Shown piece after piece: positions 35,907 to 47,637 of a stretch of 64,000 nt of DNA. The translations under genes and the position numbers were made by a program. Source of the DNA: Ponticaulis koreensis DSM 19734 (GTDB lineage: Bacteria > Pseudomonadota > Alphaproteobacteria > Caulobacterales > Hyphomonadaceae); contig NZ_ATVJ01000001.1 of NCBI RefSeq assembly GCF_000420665.1, forward strand, positions 124,001-188,000, read 5' to 3'. The notes under the pieces were generated by a model, which made no database searches, was not told where the DNA came from, and saw only the letters and a program-made list of their open reading frames with translations. The stretch's first letter is position 1, and each line of letters starts with the position of its first letter.

Positions 35907-37783
35907 CCGTCCGTTACCTCGATTGGAGTCTTTTTCTCAGCAACGTCCGGACCGAAGCTGATAATACGCGAACCGATTTCACCGCGTGCCGGACGATCCG
36001 GGCCAATCATGGCAATTGTACCATCGGCGCGGATTTCAGCGATGAGGTCTGCATCAGGACGTTCTTTCTTGAACGTCTCGAAGTCATACTTCTCAGTGAG
36101 GTCCGTCTTATGGAAGATCCACTTCTTGTAGTGATCGCGGATCAGGCCGTCATAGTTACGACCTGAACGGATCAGAGTACGCCCACGTGAGGCACGCGGC
36201 ACACCGAGGAAATCTTCCTCATTGTCAGAGGTAGAAAGCTGGAAAGTCCGGTCACGACCAAGCTCAGGGCCGAAATGACGGCAAACCAGAGCGTTGTAAT
36301 AGTCGTTCGCGCTCACCGCCGCACAGAAGGCAAACAGTGAGTGATCCATACGGTGCTCCGCGGATTCAGACAGCACTTCACCGGTATAAACAGAGATGCC
36401 CGCCTCGCGCGCCGGACGCAGACGACGCAGGTCTGTATCCGCCATCATCACATTCACACCGGCCTCTTTGAGGATTTTCGCCAGCCCGACGCTCCAAATG
36501 TTGGCACCAACCAGCAGGACACCCTGCGGGCCTGAATGGGCGAGCTTCAGCTTGCGAGAGAGCGGCCCCATGGTGAAGCCGTGCGCGATAACGGTTGTGA
36601 AGACGATGGCAAAAGCCAGCGGCACAATCTGTTCGGCACCCCGTAGAAGATCAGAACTGCCATCACCAAGCGTGGCCAGACGGCTCGCAAAGAAGCCGGA
36701 AACGGCGACCGCAACAATACCGCGCGGCGCGATCCAGCCTGTCAGGAACATTTCCTTCGGCTTTAATTCACCCCATGTGGAGATCGCCACAGAAAGAGGG
36801 CGCACGACAAACAGCATACCGATCAGGAAGAGCGCGGTTTGCAGGTTGAGCGCGCTTACAATTGTCTCGATGGTGAGGTTTGCAGTCAGGATTACGAACA
36901 CGCCCGATACCAGAATGACCGCAATATTCTCTTTGAAACGTCGCAGGTCCTGAAGGCTGGCGAACTTGGAATTACCAAGCGTCATACCGAATGCGGTGAC
37001 AGCAACCAGACCGATCTCGTGCTCGATCGCCTCGGCACCCGCATAACAGGCCAGAACGCTGATCAGAATGACAGGGGCTTTGAGGTATTCCGGAAGCCAG
37101 GCATTTCGGAACGCGGCAGACAGGAATTTGCCAAGCGCGATGCCGATAACGACACCTGAAACGGCAGCAAACAGGATCCAGCCGATGATAGACAGAGCGC
37201 TTTGTTCGGCCGAGAGAACACGCAGAACCTCATAAGCGGCAACCGCGAACAGCGCGCCCACAGGGTCGTTGACGATGCCTTCCCATTTCAGCGCTTTACC
37301 TACACGTCCGCCAAGTTTGGACTGGCGCAGCAGAGGCATAATCACTGTCGGACCGGTCACGACCAGAATGCCCGCGAACAGGATAGATGTACCGAGGCCA
37401 AGACCTGCCAGATAGTAACATACAAGCGTGCCTAGCAACCATGTTACGGGTCCACCGATGAAAACGAGACGCCTCACCGTCGAACCTGCTTCCCGCAGAT
37501 CATGCACTTTCAGAACGAGACCGCCCTCAAACAGGATGATCGCAACTGCAAGCGACACAATCGGACGCAACAAATCGCCGAACGTTTTGTCAGGCGACAG
37601 CACTGGAATGCCAAATAGCAAAGCAGAGAGCGGACCAAATATCAGGCCGGCCGCACTCATCATAACGATCGCCGGCCATTGCATTCGCCAGGCGAGCCAT
37701 TGGGCGCCAATGCCCAGAACGCCAATCAGCGCAACCGCCTCTACCGGCGACAGAAGCGCCGCCGTATCACCGTTTACAGCCAT
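35876..37783 (-). CDS. CPA1-type Na+(K+)/H+ antiporter with C-terminal nucleotide-binding domain
   Basis: 635 residues. About 12 membrane segments occupy residues 10-410; the transport-site motif is WEGIVNDPVGALFAV with the Asn-Asp pair typical of electroneutral NhaP-like exchangers. From about 420 a TrkA-N-like domain begins (GVLLVGANIWSVGLAKILKE, MADTDLRRLRPAREAGI), suggesting NAD(H) or nucleotide control. The C-terminal tail is hydrophilic. It exchanges sodium or potassium for protons across the inner membrane. It is a single gene on the minus strand. Confidence 0.92.
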   Translation of the reverse strand: MAVNGDTAALLSPVEAVALIGVLGIGAQWLAWRMQWPAIVMMSAAGLIFGPLSALLFGIPVLSPDKTFGDLLRPIVSLAVAIILFEGGLVLKVHDLREAGSTVRRLVFIGGPVTWLLGTLVCYYLAGLGLGTSILFAGILVVTGPTVIMPLLRQSKLGGRVGKALKWEGIVNDPVGALFAVAAYEVLRVLSAEQSALSIIGWILFAAVSGVVIGIALGKFLSAAFRNAWLPEYLKAPVILISVLACYAGAEAIEHEIGLVAVTAFGMTLGNSKFASLQDLRRFKENIAVILVSGVFVILTANLTIETIVSALNLQTALFLIGMLFVVRPLSVAISTWGELKPKEMFLTGWIAPRGIVAVAVSGFFASRLATLGDGSSDLLRGAEQIVPLAFAIVFTTVIAHGFTMGPLSRKLKLAHSGPQGVLLVGANIWSVGLAKILKEAGVNVMMADTDLRRLRPAREAGISVYTGEVLSESAEHRMDHSLFAFCAAVSANDYYNALVCRHFGPELGRDRTFQLSTSDNEEDFLGVPRASRGRTLIRSGRNYDGLIRDHYKKWIFHKTDLTEKYDFETFKKERPDADLIAEIRADGTIAMIGPDRPARGEIGSRIISFGPDVAEKKTPIEVTDGQPPADPELP

Positions 37784-37922
37784 ATATGAGTATTCCCCTT
37801 AGTGCTTCGGAACGCCTCTCACGCAAGAATGCTACACCAGTCGTCGCCGGAGTACCAACCGTGCAAAGCGTCAAAGCCAGATATTCAAACTGTTATTACT
37901 GATCCCAGCCAAATTGCCCGTA

Positions 37923-38438
37923 TCAGGCCGTTTCATTCGGATCGCTAAAATCGAAACCGATAGAACGCGCATCGGTTCCACGATCATAGCGCTCAATTGC
38001 CTCGGTAAACTGGGATGTGATGTGACGATAAAGAAGATCGTAGAATTCTGACGGATCATTCTCCGACAATGGGAGCTTGAACGTGTAGTTCGGACCGTGA
38101 TCAATCGCGATCATGAACCGCTCGCCCTGTTTGTGACAATGCATCACAACGCGGATCCAGTCCGTGCCCTCTGAAACGCGCACGGCAAGACCGAACAGCA
38201 CTGGCCCGAGCGGACGGAAACCACGTGGCGGAATGGAGAAGGCAGTATCGAGATCAGTCTTCGGCTGAAACTGACCTACCGGCGGCACAAGATGCACACA
38301 TACGCCATGACCGGTTCCCAGATACTGGCAAAACCCGTCTTTCAGTTCGCTGGCCAGCTTGCGGATGCGGTCATAGTTCTCCGCGGCGCGATTCTGATAC
38401 TTTTTTGCCGTTTCTACGAGGTCATCAAAACGCGACAT
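37923..38438 (-). CDS. Conserved-looking cytosolic protein of unknown function
   Basis: About 171 residues with no signal or membrane segment. It begins with a helical, charged stretch (RFDDLVETAKKYQNRAAENY), then a beta-rich part (YLGTGHGVCVHLVPPVGQF, FGLAVRVSEGTDWIRVVMHC). I start at 38438, where AAGGA stands 7 bp upstream. I do not recognise a family. It is 66 bp downstream of the EEP-family gene on the same strand. Confidence 0.65.
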   Translation of the reverse strand: MSRFDDLVETAKKYQNRAAENYDRIRKLASELKDGFCQYLGTGHGVCVHLVPPVGQFQPKTDLDTAFSIPPRGFRPLGPVLFGLAVRVSEGTDWIRVVMHCHKQGERFMIAIDHGPNYTFKLPLSENDPSEFYDLLYRHITSQFTEAIERYDRGTDARSIGFDFSDPNETA

Positions 38439-38504
38439 GTCAGCATCCTTGTTCTGTCCCAACGGGTTCGTGCCCCGTTCTCTGTTTAATATCCACCGCG
38501 AAGC

Positions 38505-39494
38505 TCAGATTTCAAATTCAATCGTGAGCGGACAGTGATCCGAGGCTTTTGGCGCCGTCCAGCCAATGCCGGGAAGTCGCATTCCGGTATATCGCTCGGC
38601 CCGCCATGGCAGACCGCTGCGTGTTATGCGCATATCGGGGCGCGGGTTCTTACGGGCAAGAGCTGGCGAAAGAAGAAAATGGTCCAGCGCGGCATAGCTG
38701 TCTTCGTCAGGATAATGATGCGTCCATCGCTCCAGGGCCGGTTTGTCGGACATCATCAAGGCGTCCAACGCAAAACCGCCGTCGATCAGCGGGCCGAGAC
38801 CGTGCCCGGCATCCACCACGCCGTCTTTTTCGAGAAAGTCATTGAGATCACCGCAGACAATCCAGTTAGCCTCTGCCGGGTCATCAAAGCGCCGTTCGAT
38901 CAATCGCCGCACACCGAGCGCCTCTTGCGCCCGAATGGTACGCGTCTCCCATCGTCCGCCATGCATTGATTTGAAATGACAGACAAAAATAGTCAGCGGC
39001 GTATCGCTGAATGTGAATTCCAACTGCAGGCAATCCCGGCGGAATACAGGTGCATGTGCGGACTGCTCTGGCAAAGGAACGATACCCAGATCAGTCAGAG
39101 TGAGATCCGCATGGCTAATGATGTCATCAGGCCGTTTACGGCTCAGAGCGGCAACATCGATACCCCTGCCGTCATTCCCCTCTCTCAGTATGCGAGACTG
39201 ATAGCCGTTTCGCGACCAGCGCCGTAGATAACGGTTATGAAAAGCTGTAAGGGTGACGAGGTTTTCCACCTCCTGCAGTGCGCAAATATCCGACCCCGTA
39301 GCGGCCAACGCCTGCGCGGTCAGCGTTCTGTCATCTTCCGAAAGCACATTGAATGCGCCGTCTACCGCATCCGCAGCATCCTGATCAGACACCATGGTCA
39401 GCTTACGTCGTATTTGCGGGATGCCCACCTTCTCAAAGGCAAAGCGCATCATCAGGTTTTCGCAATTAAAACTTGTCAGTCGGATGACTGGCAT
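38505..39494 (-). CDS. Endonuclease/exonuclease/phosphatase (EEP) family hydrolase
   Basis: 329 residues. The EEP motifs are in order: TSFNCENL (Asn), ALQEVEN (metal-binding Glu), FVCHFKSMHGGRWETRTIRA, VCGDLNDF (Asp and Asn) and SDHCPLTIEFEI at the end (Asp-His). No signal peptide is evident. Substrate may be DNA, RNA or a phospholipid or phosphoester. It lies 20 bp downstream of the VanZ-like gene. Confidence 0.9.
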   Translation of the reverse strand: MPVIRLTSFNCENLMMRFAFEKVGIPQIRRKLTMVSDQDAADAVDGAFNVLSEDDRTLTAQALAATGSDICALQEVENLVTLTAFHNRYLRRWSRNGYQSRILREGNDGRGIDVAALSRKRPDDIISHADLTLTDLGIVPLPEQSAHAPVFRRDCLQLEFTFSDTPLTIFVCHFKSMHGGRWETRTIRAQEALGVRRLIERRFDDPAEANWIVCGDLNDFLEKDGVVDAGHGLGPLIDGGFALDALMMSDKPALERWTHHYPDEDSYAALDHFLLSPALARKNPRPDMRITRSGLPWRAERYTGMRLPGIGWTAPKASDHCPLTIEFEI

Positions 39495-39514
39495 ACACTT
39501 TCCGCCCCTAAAAA

Positions 39515-39901
39515 TCAGGCGTGCTGTGTTGACCGCCGTGACCGTACTGTTGAGCGAACATAAAAAATGAATCCGACAGATGCGGCAACCCCTGCGAAGC
39601 TAGCCATCAAATCCGGTAGATCTCCCGTTCGAGTCGGCACCAAAAATGCCTGAACCAGTTCCAGGCCGATTGCACAACTGCTGGCGATACACGCCGCGTA
39701 CATCCAGTTCTTCGGACCGAGAAACGCCGAAAGCCACAGCATCAAAGCGCCAAAGGCCGCAAAATGCTCAAGCTTGTCCTGCTGAGAGAACAGTTTGGGG
39801 ATTGGCGGGATATCTGCGGTCGCGCCCCACAGAATGAGTCCCCCAATAAAAAGCGACACTGCACCAAGAAACAGTCGTTTAGGTGTCATGAGATCGGTCA
39901 C
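39515..39901 (-). CDS. VanZ-like membrane protein
   Basis: 128 residues with about four membrane segments. DKLEHFAAFGALMLWLSAFL is the conserved core of VanZ-like proteins. The function in proteobacteria is unknown. It is first in a minus-strand set with the EEP hydrolase and the unknown gene at 37923. Confidence 0.85.
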   Translation of the reverse strand: MTDLMTPKRLFLGAVSLFIGGLILWGATADIPPIPKLFSQQDKLEHFAAFGALMLWLSAFLGPKNWMYAACIASSCAIGLELVQAFLVPTRTGDLPDLMASFAGVAASVGFIFYVRSTVRSRRSTQHA

Positions 39902-40000
39902 GCAGGTGTCCTCTTAACGGGCAAATCAGTCTGGTAATATTTTATCAGTCAATCTTAAGATTTGTTTACCGTGAGTACTTCCATCACAAGTGCTGCATAC

Positions 40001-40037
40001 AAAAAATGGCGTCCTTCGATCTGGAAGAACGCCATCT
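40001..40037 (-). terminator. Intrinsic terminator of gyrB
   Basis: On the minus strand, ATGGCGT-TCTTC and GAAGG-ACGCCAT form a 12-bp stem with one bulge and are followed by TTTTTTG. It lies about 30 bp past the gyrB stop. Confidence 0.85.
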
Positions 40038-40068
40038 AATCCACAATAGAAACAGATACTTGAGGCGC

Positions 40069-42549
<2,481 letters not shown>

Positions 42550-42732
42550 TCAAGTATAGGCAGGTTTGCCGAAAAAGGGAAATTTCCACCCCGTTTTCAC
42601 GCCCCTCATATGCAGCGCAAGCATTTGAAATAATGGAACTTTATTGCCCCGAGAAAGAAACCTTAACTTTCTACAGATTTGCTCCGGACTTTTGGGAGCT
42701 GAACGGGCCGGATTTCGTCCGCAAACGCCGGT

Positions 42733-43881
42733 TCAAACGGCTTCGACTTTACCAGCGGCGACCTCGAAAAACTGCGCTCTTTCATCAAAGCCATCGAAGA
42801 GGGAGCGCTCAGTTCCCGTCAGCCACGCCTGCCCCTTCAGCGCAGACAGTTCATCAAACAACGCAGCGCGCCGGTCAGGATCAAGATGCGCCACGGCCTC
42901 ATCCAGAAGGACCAGAGGGTTGCGCAAATGCTCCTCTGCTTCGAGCGCGCGCGCATTGGAAAGAATAAGCCCGATCAGAAGCGCTTTTTGCTGGCCTGTG
43001 GAGCACAGAGACGCAGGAACCCCAGTCGGCCGGTGGATCACCACCAGATCCGAACGATGAGGCCCTGTAAGCGTTCGCCCTGCACGGGCATCCCGTCTGC
43101 GCCCGTCCTTCAGCGCCGCTTTCAACATGTCCTGAACGTCGGCCAGAGTTTGCCCCGCGTTGAACGCCACTTCCGCCGCACCCTCCAGAGAGAGGTCCGC
43201 CTTCGGGAATGCGCCATCAGGACGGATATCCACCGCCTTCTGCAAACGGGCAACCGTCTGCGTCCGATGGAAGGCTATATGAGCGCCATGGTCGGCAAGG
43301 CGCTCCTCAAGTCCGTCCAGCCATACCGGATCAGCAAAATCGCGCTCCAGCAGCAGGTTGCGCTCACGCATCGCCTTCTCATATGCTGTTGAATGACGAG
43401 CATGGATCGGAAAATGGGCGAGCGTCTGGCGGTCCAGAAACTTTCGACGCTCTGTTGCGCCACCCGCGAATACGCGGTCCATCGCAGGCGTGAGCCAGAT
43501 GATGCGCACAAGCTCGCTCATGGAGTTTGCGGTCGCCGTCGAGCCATCCACCTGCATAGCTCGCTTGCCGCGCCCGCCGCCTTCTATGCTGGCATCAATG
43601 CGGATGAGACGGTCCATATCCCCGTCAAACAGCGTTGCGCCCAGCGCCCACGCATTGCCAGCAGCCCCGTGCTCAACACGCGCCATATCCGGCAGGCCCG
43701 CTGAGCGGAGCCCCCGCCCCGGAGAGAGCTGCGAAATAGCCTCGATGAGATTGGTCTTGCCAGCGCCATTCGCCCCGAACAGGCAGACATGTCGCCCGTC
43801 GAGGTCGATTGAAAGCGCGCCATAATTCCGGAATGTGGAAAGCGCGAGACGTTTCAGATAAATGCGGCCTTGGCCGTCCAT
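42733..43881 (-). CDS. recF: DNA replication and repair protein RecF
   Basis: 382 residues of the SMC-like ABC fold. Walker A is FGANGAGKTNLIEAI, the signature region is HLRNPLVLLDEAVAHLDPDR (Walker B and D-loop), and STGQQKALLIGLIL is the ABC signature region. RecF loads RecA at gaps with RecO and RecR. It begins 4 bp after dnaN and probably shares its transcript. Confidence 0.96.
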   Translation of the reverse strand: MDGQGRIYLKRLALSTFRNYGALSIDLDGRHVCLFGANGAGKTNLIEAISQLSPGRGLRSAGLPDMARVEHGAAGNAWALGATLFDGDMDRLIRIDASIEGGGRGKRAMQVDGSTATANSMSELVRIIWLTPAMDRVFAGGATERRKFLDRQTLAHFPIHARHSTAYEKAMRERNLLLERDFADPVWLDGLEERLADHGAHIAFHRTQTVARLQKAVDIRPDGAFPKADLSLEGAAEVAFNAGQTLADVQDMLKAALKDGRRRDARAGRTLTGPHRSDLVVIHRPTGVPASLCSTGQQKALLIGLILSNARALEAEEHLRNPLVLLDEAVAHLDPDRRAALFDELSALKGQAWLTGTERSLFDGFDERAQFFEVAAGKVEAV

Positions 43882-43885
43882 ACCA

Positions 43886-45004
43886 TCAGACGCGTAGCGG
43901 CATCAGAACGTAGCGGGATGCCGGATCTGTCGGGTCACGCACCAGTGCAGGCGATGCTGGATCATTGAAATCAAAGAGAATTTCATCACCATCAACTTGC
44001 TGGAATACATCAAGCAGGTAACGCGCATTGAAGCCGATTTCCATCGGTTCACCAGCATACTCGCCTTCGACTTCTTCCACACCGTGGCCGGTCTCAGCAT
44101 GGTTCACCGTAAGGACAACCTTGTCCGCTTCCAGTGACATTTTCACAGAGCGCGAACGTTCGGCAGAAACGGTTGCGACACGGTCGACAGCTTTTTCGAG
44201 CGCGACATTGCCGACCTTGAGCGTCTGGTCGTTATTCTGCGGAATAACACGCGCATAGTCAGGGAAAGACCCGTCAATGAGCTTGGTGGTCAAAACCGCA
44301 CGACCTGCAGTGAAGACGATTTTCGCTTCAGATGCAGACACTTCGATCACGCCATCATAGCCGTCGATCAGGCGGCGGATTTCTGACACGGCTTTGCGTG
44401 GAATAATAACGCCCGGCAGACCTTCACAGCCTTGCGGCGCATCAATCTCGGAGAGCGCCAGACGGTGACCGTCCGTCGCAACAGCGCGCAGTTTTGCGCC
44501 ATCTTCACCTTCAGCGACGTGCAGATAGACACCGTTCAGGTAATAACGTGTCTCTTCGGTAGAGATCGCAAAGCGAGTTTTGTCGATGAGACGCTTCAGG
44601 TCAGCGACATCGATAGAGAAGGACACCGTGCCTTCGTCTTTGTTCATGGTCTGAAAGTCAGCCGCAGGCAGCGTTGGCAGCGCGAAACGCGAACGCCCGG
44701 CCTGGATGGACAGACGCTGATTATCTGGCAGGAATTCCAGCTGAACTTCTGCTGTTTCCGGCAATTTACGCACAACGTCGAAAAGCGTTTGTGCAGGTGC
44801 AGTCAGACCACCTTCCTGATCAACCTGCGCATCGGCCGCATCAACAGCCTCAATATCGAGGTCGGTCGCAGTCAGCTGCAGAGAGCCCGAGCTTGCGGAC
44901 AGCAATACGTTCGACAGGATCGGAATAGTGTTACGTCGCTCTACAACGCTCTGCACGTGGCTAAGGGCACGCAGGAGGTCGGACCGGTCAATCGTAAGCT
45001 TCAT
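43886..45004 (-). CDS. dnaN: DNA polymerase III sliding clamp (beta subunit)
   Basis: 372 residues of three repeated clamp domains. MKLTIDRSDLLRALSHVQSV is the usual N-terminus; RFALPTLPAADFQTM and the C-terminal DPASRYVLMPLRV are also typical. It forms the ring that tethers polymerases to DNA. It is downstream of dnaA, but a terminator lies between them, so it probably has its own promoter in the 208-bp gap. Confidence 0.98.
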   Translation of the reverse strand: MKLTIDRSDLLRALSHVQSVVERRNTIPILSNVLLSASSGSLQLTATDLDIEAVDAADAQVDQEGGLTAPAQTLFDVVRKLPETAEVQLEFLPDNQRLSIQAGRSRFALPTLPAADFQTMNKDEGTVSFSIDVADLKRLIDKTRFAISTEETRYYLNGVYLHVAEGEDGAKLRAVATDGHRLALSEIDAPQGCEGLPGVIIPRKAVSEIRRLIDGYDGVIEVSASEAKIVFTAGRAVLTTKLIDGSFPDYARVIPQNNDQTLKVGNVALEKAVDRVATVSAERSRSVKMSLEADKVVLTVNHAETGHGVEEVEGEYAGEPMEIGFNARYLLDVFQQVDGDEILFDFNDPASPALVRDPTDPASRYVLMPLRV

Positions 45005-45046
45005 CGTCTGCCTTTCAGGAGCTTTCCCGCTCCCGTTTCGTCGAAC

Positions 45047-45084
45047 AAAAATTCAGCCCGCTTCAGATTCGAAACGGGCTGAAA
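45047..45084 (-). terminator. Intrinsic terminator of dnaA
   Basis: On the minus strand TTCAGCCCG and CGGGCTGAA pair (9 bp), with TTTC/GAAG extending the stem, and TTTTTG follows. It lies between dnaA and dnaN, so read-through into dnaN is likely limited. Confidence 0.8.
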
Positions 45085-45085
45085 G

Positions 45086-45094
45086 TTATCCATA
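45086..45094 (+). promoter_or_regulatory. DnaA-box-like site upstream of dnaN
   Basis: TTATCCATA differs by one base from the consensus TTATCCACA. It lies 82 bp upstream of the dnaN start, next to the dnaA terminator, and could allow DnaA to control dnaN-recF. Confidence 0.45.
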
Positions 45095-45212
45095 AATATG
45101 AGTTTCGCAAAAGGTATTTAGCCCAGGATGCACGCGAAACCCGAAAAATCTGTGGTTTGTTGCGAAAAATCCCTCATCTGAGACCAAATGAGGGACAGTT
45201 TCGCAGCAATCG

Positions 45213-46652
45213 CTATTTCGCAGCGTTTGCCTGAATGTCTTCCAGCGCGCGCTCGACCTTCTCAATGTCACGGCGCAGTGTTTCATCACTTGCGACCGCT
45301 TCTTCAAGTTTACGCACTGCATAAAGAACTGTCGTATGGTCACGATTACCGAAAAACTTACCGATCTGTGGCAGAGAGCGTGTTGTCATCTTGCGGCAAA
45401 GATACATCGCAATCTGGCGCGGATAAGCAATCGATCGACTACGACGGGCAGACTCAATGTCTGTCTTCGTAATATCGAATGCAGTCATCGTTGCACGCTT
45501 TACCTGATCAATGGTTGGCGGACGCATTTCACCGATCTGACGGCGAACAGCTGCACTGACATCATCCAGCGTAACCGGTTGACCAATAAAGGTCGTTGCC
45601 GTGAATACGTTGCAGACAGCACCATAAAGCTGGCGACCCGGTCCTTTAACGCGGCTGACAATCAGATTAACCGCATCATCGCAAAGCTCGAAGCCCGGAT
45701 TTTCTGCTGCGATTGTCTGAGCCTTCATGCGAACGATCGCGCGGCGCATTTCTTCGTCAGGCTCATCTACCTGAATCAGAACGCCACCCTGGAATTCGTC
45801 ACGGACGCGAGAATTGAGCGCGCCAAGCTGGGACGGGCTTTCATCAGCCGCGATAACCACCTGACCGCCACGACCAACAACTGCACGGATATTGCCGAAG
45901 AATTCCTTCTGCGTGCCGCCCATGCCGGCAATCGCCTGCAGGTCGTCAATCAGAAGAACATCAGCGCCGCGAAGACGTGATTTCAGGTCAGACGTGTCAC
46001 GGCGCTTAACGCCTTCCACGAATGCAACCATGAACTCCTCAGCGCTCATATATACAACGCTGCGCTCATCGTCTGAGACTTCGATCTGTGACTCAATCGC
46101 CTTCAGAAGGTGGGTCTTACCGACGCCATGATGACCATACAGATAGACGATCTGCGATGGAGTCGCCTGATTGCCAGCAATTTTCGTGCAGACTGTCGCT
46201 GCCAGACGGTTTGACTCCGCCACAACGAGATTATCGAACGTGAAATGACGCGCCGGAGCGCGAACGCCAGGCTGCTCGACAGGTTCTTCTGTCTTTCGTG
46301 CAGCACGTTCTGCGCGCGCTTCTTCTGCCAGTGCCCGTACGTCTGAAGGAAGATCAGCCCAGCTGCACACCGCTACGCGACGGCCGGATGTATCACGCTC
46401 CGCCCAGAGCATATTGATCTTGTGAATGAAGTCGTTGTTCACACGGTCGCTCTGAATCCCAGTTGGAGCAGCCAATTGAATCACGCCTTCCATGTCAGCG
46501 ACGAACTCCAGATCCTTCAGCCATTTGCCGAATGATGCCGCTGAGACTTCATTTTTGAGAACTTCAATGACGGACTGCCAGATGACTATAGCTGTTTGAG
46601 CCGAGCCTTCTGCGGCCGATTTTTCAAGTTCGGGAATATTATATTCTTTCAT
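45213..46652 (-). CDS. dnaA: Chromosomal replication initiator DnaA
   Basis: 479 residues with the four DnaA domains. Domain I is at the N-terminus (IWQSVIEVLKNEVSAASFGK), a linker covers about 100-130, the AAA+ ATPase has Walker A YGHHGVGKTHLLKAI and Walker B DVLLIDDLQAI, and domain IV carries YPRQIAMYLCRKMTTRSLPQ then GNRDHTTVLYAVRKLE, the DnaA-box-binding signature. The ATPase P-loop starts GHHGVGKT rather than the usual GGVGLGKT, a mild deviation. A gene-free region with DnaA boxes lies upstream. Confidence 0.98.
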   Translation of the reverse strand: MKEYNIPELEKSAAEGSAQTAIVIWQSVIEVLKNEVSAASFGKWLKDLEFVADMEGVIQLAAPTGIQSDRVNNDFIHKINMLWAERDTSGRRVAVCSWADLPSDVRALAEEARAERAARKTEEPVEQPGVRAPARHFTFDNLVVAESNRLAATVCTKIAGNQATPSQIVYLYGHHGVGKTHLLKAIESQIEVSDDERSVVYMSAEEFMVAFVEGVKRRDTSDLKSRLRGADVLLIDDLQAIAGMGGTQKEFFGNIRAVVGRGGQVVIAADESPSQLGALNSRVRDEFQGGVLIQVDEPDEEMRRAIVRMKAQTIAAENPGFELCDDAVNLIVSRVKGPGRQLYGAVCNVFTATTFIGQPVTLDDVSAAVRRQIGEMRPPTIDQVKRATMTAFDITKTDIESARRSRSIAYPRQIAMYLCRKMTTRSLPQIGKFFGNRDHTTVLYAVRKLEEAVASDETLRRDIEKVERALEDIQANAAK

Positions 46653-47190
46653 GCCCCGAATGCACCCCTAATTAGTTTGTTATAGCCGTTAACCATAATC
46701 TACGCGAGAAGCACAAACCTCCACACATCGGTTCCCGCGAACCGTCGTTTTTTACATCTTTGTGCGGACGTTAACTGTGATCTGATCTCAGGATAGATGC
46801 CGGGCGATTTTGGTCAATCTGACTTATTTTTCAGAATGCATGTTTTAGGTGCCTATCCCGGCTTGACGCCCAACAAGGTTTTGTAAGTTCTGAGATTTTT
46901 CTCACAAAAACATTCACAGCCATTTTGCCCGGAAAGCTTGACTTCTCCGCGGGCCTTGCGCGCCCCGATTCGAAAGTCAACGAATCAATTTCGACTCATT
47001 TGTGGATAAATTACCAAGACTGTCACAAAACTGTTTTTCCCACAGAATTGAGTCCCTTAAAGGTTAATTATCCCCAGATTGCATGACCGTCAGAAGGGCT
47101 ATTCCTCACACAAATCGCGCCCTCAAAACGAGGCCGCGCTCAAAAATTTTGCACCCTGCGTGCCAAATATTCATCGCTAAAATCGAACAC
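46653..47190. promoter_or_regulatory. Gene-free region between dnaA and rpsT with DnaA boxes; dnaA promoter and possible origin
   Basis: No protein gene is supported in these 540 bp. It is AT-rich compared with its surroundings and carries three DnaA-box matches close together: TGTGGATAA (47001-47009, perfect on the minus strand), TTTCCCACA (47036-47044, one mismatch) and TTATCCCCA (47068-47076, one mismatch). It contains the dnaA promoter by position. Whether it is the chromosome origin is uncertain: in Caulobacter the origin is at another site near hemE, and hemE and parAB are not in this window. Confidence 0.55.
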
Positions 47191-47215
47191 AAAAAAAGCG
47201 CCCGGCGGGGCGCTT
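47191..47215 (-). terminator. Intrinsic terminator of rpsT
   Basis: On the minus strand AAAGCGCCCC...GGGCGCTTT forms a strong stem followed by a T-run (TTTTTTT). It lies about 50 bp downstream of the rpsT stop. Confidence 0.9.
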
Positions 47216-47264
47216 TCCTCATTCAAGCCTGAACATCTCCAGAAAGGAGATATCAGTATGTCGC

Positions 47265-47528
47265 TTAAGCCATTGCGCCTACGCGCTTAGAAAGGCGAGA
47301 CACTTTACGTGAGCTCGTATTCTTGTGCATGAGGCCCTTAGTGACCGCACGCATCAGCTCTGGCTGAGCGTTTTTCAGAGCTTCCTGAGCCGCAGTTTTA
47401 TCACCGCTCTCAATAGCTTCTTCTACCTTGCGCACATAGGTACGTACACGAGAGCGACGTGCCTTGTTGACTTCAGTCCGGCGCGCAATCTTACGAACCA
47501 TTTTTTTGGCTGACCGGGTGTTGGCCAT
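47265..47528 (-). CDS. rpsT: 30S ribosomal protein S20
   Basis: 87 residues, the normal size of S20. [20 protein letters not shown] and the basic helical body ([40 protein letters not shown]) are diagnostic. It binds the 5' domain of 16S rRNA in early assembly. The start at 47528 is set by the conserved MANT N-terminus; upstream codons in the same frame have no support. Order rpsT-dnaA is typical of Alphaproteobacteria. Confidence 0.97.
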   Translation of the reverse strand: MANTRSAKKMVRKIARRTEVNKARRSRVRTYVRKVEEAIESGDKTAAQEALKNAQPELMRAVTKGLMHKNTSSRKVSRLSKRVGAMA

Positions 47529-47637
47529 GCAATGTCTCCAGTCGGATAAATTCGGAAAGCGGCTTATTATGCTTTTGCAGGCCAAACGTCAACGTCTTTA
47601 GCCGGAGATTCTTTGTCCAGCCTGCATAAACCCGAGT

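Noticed and set aside
45336-45980. Open frame of about 214 codons on the plus strand opposite dnaA
   Set aside because: Antisense to the conserved domains of DnaA; no independent support.
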